Positions 59,021 through 64,000 of a DNA stretch of 64,000 nt are shown piece by piece; position 1 is the first letter of the stretch; every line of letters starts with the position of its first letter. The DNA is from an uncultured Victivallales bacterium (lineage in GTDB: Bacteria > Verrucomicrobiota > Lentisphaeria > Victivallales > UBA1829), in the NCBI GenBank assembly GCA_944391115.1, contig CALXSJ010000007.1, forward strand, positions 62,001-126,000, in the 5' to 3' direction. Below the pieces are notes generated by a model that ran no database searches, was not told the origin of the DNA, and saw nothing but the letters and a program-made list of their open reading frames with translations. The translations under genes were made by a program, and so were the position numbers.

Positions 59021-60172
59021 ATGCTGCCGGATTTCATTGTCAAAGCCATGGAGGGCGTCGAATCGCTCGGTCTCAAGCGCACGCTCCGCGCCGTGGAGCG
59101 GCGTTCTCCGCGTGAAATCGTGATCGGGGGACGGCATCTCGTTGATTTCTCCTCCAACGACTATATGGCGCTTTCCATGCGGCCCGAGCTGATCGGGCGC
59201 GCGTGCGAATGGACGCGCCGGTTCGGCGCCGGTTCGGCCGCCTCCCGCCTGATTTCCGGCACCACGGAGGCTTGCCTGCTTCTGGAAGAGAAACTCGCTG
59301 CGTGGAAAGGATTCGAAGCGGCGATGATTCTTTCTTCCGGATATGCCGGAAACGTAGGGACAATCGCCGCGCTCTCAGGCCGTTCCCGCACGATTCTCGC
59401 GGACAAGCTCAATCATGCCAGCCTCAATCAGGGCTGCCTGCTTTCCGGCGGAGAGTTCAAGCGCTACGCGCACTGCGACTGGGATCGCCTGGAACGGATG
59501 CTTGCAAACGCAGGGGAGGGAGACAAACTCATCGTCAGCGACACGGTGTTCAGCATGGACGGCGACATTGCCGATCTTGCACGGCTCCGCGAAATCGCAG
59601 AGCGCCATCATGCCCTTCTTTATCTGGACGACGCGCACGGGAGCGGCGTTCTCGGAGAACACGGTCACGGTCTCGCGACGCCCGCACTCTGCGATGTCGC
59701 GCTTTCCACTTTCAGCAAGGCGCTCGGTTCGTTCGGTTCCTGCGTCTGCTGTTCCCGTGCGATGAAGGAGTATCTGGTGAACCATTGCGCTTCCTTCATT
59801 TTCAGCACGGCATTGCCGCCCGCCGTGCTCGGTGCGGTCGATGCCGCGATCGATCTGCTGCGGACGGATGAGATGGAACAGGCGCGGGCCGCGCTCTTCC
59901 GCCGCGCGGATTTTCTCCGGAATGGGCTCCGCGAACTGGGATTCGACACCGGAAAATCCGAAACGATGATCGTGCCGCTTCTGATCGGGGAGACGGAACG
60001 GACCACGGAGTTTTCAACGCGCCTTCAGGAGGAGGGGATTCTCGGAGTCGCCATCCGTCCGCCGACGGTTCCGCGCGGCACCGCCCGCATCCGCCTGTCG
60101 CTGAACGCCGCCCATACCGACGCGGATGTGGAGCATCTTCTTGAAGCCGTCCGCCGGATTGCGGGCCGCTGA
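59021..60172 (+). CDS. bioF: 8-amino-7-oxononanoate synthase (BioF) family
   Basis: The protein has 383 residues. The alpha-oxoamine synthase motifs are VDFSSNDYMALSMRPELIGRACEWTRRFGAGSAASRLISGTTEACLLLEEKLAAWKGFEAAMILSSGYAGN, IVSDTVFSMDGDIADL, LYLDDAHGSGVLGEHG, and STFSKALGSFG with PLP lysine 233. It condenses pimeloyl-ACP/CoA with alanine in biotin synthesis; close relatives use other acyl donors and glycine. It starts six bases after ilvB and is probably co-transcribed. No other bio gene is in view, so the biotin role is likely but not certain. Confidence 0.85.
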   Translation: MLPDFIVKAMEGVESLGLKRTLRAVERRSPREIVIGGRHLVDFSSNDYMALSMRPELIGRACEWTRRFGAGSAASRLISGTTEACLLLEEKLAAWKGFEAAMILSSGYAGNVGTIAALSGRSRTILADKLNHASLNQGCLLSGGEFKRYAHCDWDRLERMLANAGEGDKLIVSDTVFSMDGDIADLARLREIAERHHALLYLDDAHGSGVLGEHGHGLATPALCDVALSTFSKALGSFGSCVCCSRAMKEYLVNHCASFIFSTALPPAVLGAVDAAIDLLRTDEMEQARAALFRRADFLRNGLRELGFDTGKSETMIVPLLIGETERTTEFSTRLQEEGILGVAIRPPTVPRGTARIRLSLNAAHTDADVEHLLEAVRRIAGR

Positions 60173-60175
60173 ATT

Positions 60176-60216
60176 CCGGAAGCATTCCGCACTCCTTCCG
60201 GGATGCGGCTTTTTTT
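60176..60216 (+). terminator. Terminator after bioF
   Basis: CCGCA (60187-60191) pairs with TGCGG (60204-60208), with further imperfect pairing inside, and seven T follow at 60210-60216. An alternative stem CCGGAAG/CTTCCGG (60176-60182 with 60195-60201) overlaps it. Confidence 0.75.
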
Positions 60217-60315
60217 GAAAAACATCCGGACCGGAATTCGAAATTTGCATAAACCGGTGTATAGTATTCAGTTTCAGGAAAAAATAATCACTTTTGTCAA
60301 TACAGGAAAAAGGCC

Positions 60316-63300
60316 ATGTTCAAAACAAGATCGGGGCAGGCGGACTTTCCGGCAATGGAGCGCGACGTGCTTCAGTACTGGAAAGAGGGGAATGTCTTTC
60401 AGAAGTCACTGGAGAACCGCAAAGGGTGCGATGAATTCGTTTTCTATGACGGACCTCCGTTTGCAACGGGTCTTCCGCACTACGGACATCTTCTGGCGGG
60501 AACCATCAAGGATGTCGTGCCCCGCTATCAGACGATGCGCGGAAAATACTGCGAGCGCACCTTCGGGTGGGACTGCCACGGGCTGCCCGTCGAATACGAG
60601 ATGGAGAAGGAACTCAGACTGTCCGGCAAGAAGGAGATTGAGAATTACGGAATCGGAAAGTTCAACGAGGCCTGCCGGGGAATCGTTCTGCGCTACACCG
60701 CCGAATGGGAGACCGTCGTCACGCGCATGGGCCGCTGGGTCGATTTCCGCAACGGATACCGCACGATGGACACCAAATACATGGAGTCCATCTGGAACGT
60801 CTTCAAGCGCCTGTGGGACGAAGGGCTGATCTACGAGGGATACAAGATTCTGCCCTACTGTCCGCGCTGCTCGACGCCGCTGTCCAATTTCGAGGCGAAT
60901 CAGGGATATCAGGAAGTGACCGATCCGGCGATCACGATCCGCTTCAAGGTGCGCGGGGAGGAGAACAGTTATTTCCTCGCATGGACGACGACCCCGTGGA
61001 CGCTTCCGTCCAACATGGCGCTCACCGCCGGTCCGGACATTGATTACGTGAAGGTCCGCGACGGGGAGGATTTCTATTATCTCGCCGAGGCGCGGCTCTC
61101 CGCCTATTACAAAAAGGACGCAATGCCTGAAATCGTCGCGAGGATGAAAGGGGTTGATCTCAAGGGAATGGAGTATGAACCGCTGTTCCCCTACTTCGCC
61201 GGTCTGCGGGAAAAAGGCGCGTTCCGGATGATTAACGCCGACTTCGTCAGCACCGAGGACGGCACGGGCATCGTGCATACCGCGCCGGGATTCGGCGAGG
61301 ATGACGCGGCCGCCGGAAAAGCCAACGGCATTCCCGACGTCTGTCCGATCGACGAGGAATGCCGCTTTACAAACGCGGTGCCCGATTACGCGGGCGTCTA
61401 TGTCAAGGACGCGGACAAGGAGATCATGCGCCGCCTCAAGGAGGAGGGAAAGCTTGTCCACCGCGGCACGATCAATCACAACTATCCGCACTGCTGGCGC
61501 GACGACTCCCCGCTCATCTACAAGGCGGTTTCAACCTGGTTTGTCCGCATCGACCGGATCAAGGAGAAGATGCTGGCGGCGAATGAGCAGATGTCCTGGG
61601 TTCCGTCGCACATCAAGGAAGGACGCTTCGGCAAATGGCTTGAGAACGCGCGCGACTGGGCGATCAGCCGGAACCGTTACTGGGGATGCCCGCTGCCGAT
61701 CTGGCGCAACCGCGAAACGGGGGAGACGGTCTGCGTCGGTTCCGTCGCGGAGCTCGAACAGCTCTCCGGCCAGAAAATCAGCGACATCCACAAGCATTTC
61801 GTCGATCCGATCAAGCTCAAAGGGCGTGCCGGAACGGTCCTGACGCGCGTTCCCGAGGTTCTCGACTGCTGGTTCGAGAGCGGTTCGATGCCCTATGCCC
61901 AGAACCATTACCCCTTTGAAAACAAGGAGCGCTTTGAAAAGAACTTCCCCGCCGACTTCATCGCGGAGGGGCAGGATCAGACCCGCGGATGGTTCTATAC
62001 GCTGACGGTTCTTGCGTCCGCGCTCTTCAACAAGCCCGCCGCGCGCAATGTGATTGTCAACGGCATGATTCTGGCCGAAAACGGGCAGAAGATGTCCAAG
62101 CGTCTCAAGAATTATCCGGACCCGATGTACATCGTCGAGACCTACGGGGCGGATGCGCTGCGGCTTTTCCTGCTCGGTTCGCCGGTTGTCCGCGCGGAGG
62201 ACCTCAAGTTCTCCGAGAACGGCGTCAAGGAGGTCATGCGCGCGGTGATTCTGCCGATCTGGAACTCGTTCAGCTTCTTCACGACCTATGCGAACGTCGA
62301 CGGCTGGGAGCCCGCTTCCGACGGGAAGGCGCCCGACAAGCTCGAAAATCCGCTCGACCGCTGGATTCTCGCGTCGCTCGCCGACATGGTCGAGGAGATC
62401 CGCGGCGCGATGGACACCTTCCATCTCCAGAAGGCGGCGAACAGTTTCGAAAAGTTCGTGGAGAACCTCACGAACTGGTACATCCGCCGGAGCCGCCGCC
62501 GCTTCTGGAAGAGCCAGAACGACAGCGACAAGAACGAGGCGTATGCCACGCTCTATTATGCGCTGCTCACTTTCACCAAATGCGCCGCGCCGTTCATTCC
62601 GTTCATCACCGAGGAAATCTACCGCACGCTCCGCACGGAGTCGATGCCGGAATCCGTCCATCTCTGCGACTATCCCGAGGCGGAAACCTGGCGGCGCGAC
62701 GCGTATCTGGAAAAGCAGATGGATGCGGCGATGAAGGCGGTTTCACTGGGCCGTTTCCTCCGCACCCAGCGCAATCTCAAGGTCCGCCAGCCGCTCAAGC
62801 GGGCGATCCTCGTCTCCTCCGATCCGGAGATCCGCAGGATGCTGACGGAAACCGGAGAGATCATAGCGGAAGAACTGAATGTGAAGGCAATCGACGTCCG
62901 CGCCGACGAAGAGGAGCTTGTCAATCTCTCCGCCAAGGCGAATTTCAAGACGCTCGGACGGAAGCTCGGACCCCAGATGAAGGAAGCCGCCGCGCTGATT
63001 CAGGCGCTTCCCTCCGGACAGATTGCTTCCGTTCTGCGCGGCGAGACTGTTTCGATCACGCTCAAATCCGGTACGGTTGTCGCACTTGGCAGGGATGATC
63101 TGAGCATCCAGCGCGAGGAAAAGGCGGGGCTTCCCGTCGCCACCGGCGAGGGCGTCACGATTGCGCTCGACACGGAACTGGACACGGCGCTGATGCAGGA
63201 AGGGTTCGCCCGCGAATTCGTCAGCAAGGTGCAGAATCTCCGCAAGGAGATGGATCTCGACGTGTCCGACCGGATCGCCGTGACTTTCCGTTCGACTCCG

Positions 63301-63444
63301 GAGGTCGCCGATGCCGTCAAGGTGTTCCATGACTACATCGCGAACGAGACGCTTGCCGTTTCCCTTGAACCTTCAGACGCAGTCGATGCACCGGAATCCG
63401 ACCTCAACGGTCATCCGTGCGCACTCGCAGTGAGAAAGGCGTGA
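60316..63444 (+). CDS. ileS: Isoleucyl-tRNA synthetase, type 2 (eukaryote/archaea-like)
   Basis: The protein has 1042 residues. The HIGH-type motif is HYGH (55-58) within FYDGPPFATGLPHYGHLLAGTIKDVVPRYQTMRG, and the KMSKS motif is KMSKR near 592-596 (AENGQKMSKRLKNYPDP). The CP1 editing region (AWTTTPWTLPSNMALTAGPD, GTGIVHTAPGFGEDD) is intact. The residues around the active site match type-2 enzymes, found in eukaryotes, archaea and some bacteria, many of which resist mupirocin, rather than the E. coli HIGH/KMSKS type 1. trpS follows eight bases later. Confidence 0.95.
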   Translation: MFKTRSGQADFPAMERDVLQYWKEGNVFQKSLENRKGCDEFVFYDGPPFATGLPHYGHLLAGTIKDVVPRYQTMRGKYCERTFGWDCHGLPVEYEMEKELRLSGKKEIENYGIGKFNEACRGIVLRYTAEWETVVTRMGRWVDFRNGYRTMDTKYMESIWNVFKRLWDEGLIYEGYKILPYCPRCSTPLSNFEANQGYQEVTDPAITIRFKVRGEENSYFLAWTTTPWTLPSNMALTAGPDIDYVKVRDGEDFYYLAEARLSAYYKKDAMPEIVARMKGVDLKGMEYEPLFPYFAGLREKGAFRMINADFVSTEDGTGIVHTAPGFGEDDAAAGKANGIPDVCPIDEECRFTNAVPDYAGVYVKDADKEIMRRLKEEGKLVHRGTINHNYPHCWRDDSPLIYKAVSTWFVRIDRIKEKMLAANEQMSWVPSHIKEGRFGKWLENARDWAISRNRYWGCPLPIWRNRETGETVCVGSVAELEQLSGQKISDIHKHFVDPIKLKGRAGTVLTRVPEVLDCWFESGSMPYAQNHYPFENKERFEKNFPADFIAEGQDQTRGWFYTLTVLASALFNKPAARNVIVNGMILAENGQKMSKRLKNYPDPMYIVETYGADALRLFLLGSPVVRAEDLKFSENGVKEVMRAVILPIWNSFSFFTTYANVDGWEPASDGKAPDKLENPLDRWILASLADMVEEIRGAMDTFHLQKAANSFEKFVENLTNWYIRRSRRRFWKSQNDSDKNEAYATLYYALLTFTKCAAPFIPFITEEIYRTLRTESMPESVHLCDYPEAETWRRDAYLEKQMDAAMKAVSLGRFLRTQRNLKVRQPLKRAILVSSDPEIRRMLTETGEIIAEELNVKAIDVRADEEELVNLSAKANFKTLGRKLGPQMKEAAALIQALPSGQIASVLRGETVSITLKSGTVVALGRDDLSIQREEKAGLPVATGEGVTIALDTELDTALMQEGFAREFVSKVQNLRKEMDLDVSDRIAVTFRSTPEVADAVKVFHDYIANETLAVSLEPSDAVDAPESDLNGHPCALAVRKA

Positions 63445-63452
63445 GGTGCAGC

Positions 63453-64000
63453 ATGGGAAAACGGATTCTCACCGGCATCCAGCCGTCCGGCATTCTGCAC
63501 ATCGGCAACTATTTCGGGGCGATGAAAGCCTCGATCGAGCTCCAGAACCAGAATCCCGGGGATACGTATCTGTTCATCGCGGATCTGCATTCGCTGACGG
63601 TCAACCCGAAGCCCGATGATCTGCGCATGCGCGTCCGGCGTCTTGCGCTCGACTATCTCGCATGCGGGCTGGACCCCGAAAAGACCGCGTTCTTCCGGCA
63701 GTCCGACATCCGCGGCGTCTGCGAACTCACGTGGATCCTGAACACGATCACCGGGCTCGGGCTTCTTGAGCGCGCGCACAGCTACAAGGACAAGATCGCC
63801 AAAGGCTTTGTCCCGAACAACGGGCTTTTCTCCTATCCGGTTCTGATGGCGGCGGACATTCTGCTTTACAAATCCAACGCGGTACCCGTCGGCAAGGATC
63901 AGAAGCAGCATCTGGAGATCACGCGTGACATTGCAATCCGGTTCAATCAGATGTACGGCGATGTCTTCGTGATTCCGGAGCCGATCATCAGCGAATCCGT
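63453..64000 (+). CDS. trpS: Tryptophanyl-tRNA synthetase, 5' part (partial)
   Basis: The gene is cut by the window end; 182 residues are visible from ATG 63453, preceded by GTGAGG. MGKRILTGIQPSGILHIGNYFGAMKASIELQ holds the HIGH-like HIGN motif. FIADLHSLTVNPKPDDLRMRVRRLALDYLACGLDPEKTAFFRQSDI and YPVLMAADILLYKSNAVPVGKDQKQHLEITRDIAIRFN are class Ic TrpRS features. It activates tryptophan for tRNA-Trp and follows ileS closely. Confidence 0.97.
   Translation, partial: MGKRILTGIQPSGILHIGNYFGAMKASIELQNQNPGDTYLFIADLHSLTVNPKPDDLRMRVRRLALDYLACGLDPEKTAFFRQSDIRGVCELTWILNTITGLGLLERAHSYKDKIAKGFVPNNGLFSYPVLMAADILLYKSNAVPVGKDQKQHLEITRDIAIRFNQMYGDVFVIPEPIISES

Overview
The window is a dense, roughly 56% GC bacterial chromosome segment with 49 recognisable coding genes (two cut by the window ends, one a leader peptide). 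I see no tRNA, rRNA, CRISPR array or insertion sequence. Several traits point to the PVC superphylum, most likely Lentisphaerota (Victivallis-like). They are large secreted glycosidase-like proteins next to pseudopilins with an R-F-T-L-I-E-L-L type start, a eukaryote-like UDP-glucose dehydrogenase, a type-2 isoleucyl-tRNA synthetase, and an ABC sugar transporter with a solute-binding protein fused to its permease. The assignment is inferred from protein character, not from a marker gene.

Bases 1-15025 are accessory carbohydrate genes. They comprise a partial barrel glycosidase-like gene, a 1063-residue secreted multidomain protein, two overlapping LacI-type regulators (the second truncated) on the minus strand, a divergent glycosidase-like gene with a promoter and palindrome, a pseudopilin, a 1165-residue secreted CBM9/barrel protein, a polysaccharide pyruvyl transferase-like protein and a metallo-beta-lactamase-fold hydrolase. 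Bases 15151-24038 carry a nitronate monooxygenase, a small membrane protein, the minus-strand run pyrG-xerC-O-antigen-ligase-like, and the divergent pair xerD-apbE.

Bases 24119-35098 are almost entirely on the minus strand. They hold exbB-exbD-tonB plus an unknown membrane protein, then moxR-DUF58-DUF4381-like-batA, a SanA-like protein, UDP-glucose dehydrogenase and an aminotransferase. A GH2 glycosidase (35337-37037) and an Old Yellow Enzyme reductase converge on two tandem copies of a hairpin-rich intergenic repeat. A third, degenerate copy lies upstream of the first LacI gene.

Bases 38720-45211 are the classic thrS-infC-rpmI-rplT-pheS-pheT translation cluster. The infC gene appears to start with AUU, and ThrRS lacks its TGS domain. 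An NhaC-type antiporter, a tiny lipoprotein and an unknown gene follow. The most unusual locus is 48104-53013. It encodes a solute-binding protein/MalF-type permease fusion, then a MalG-type permease whose first extracytoplasmic loop carries about 480 extra residues made of degenerate 65-75-residue repeats.

The last part holds a FimT-like pseudopilin, a zinc-protease-like/UUP1-like/ATP-grasp three-gene operon, acetolactate synthase behind a valine-rich leader peptide, bioF, ileS and the start of trpS. Many intergenic regions show clear TTGNNN-16/17-TATATT-like promoters, so housekeeping-type promoter recognition can be read directly.
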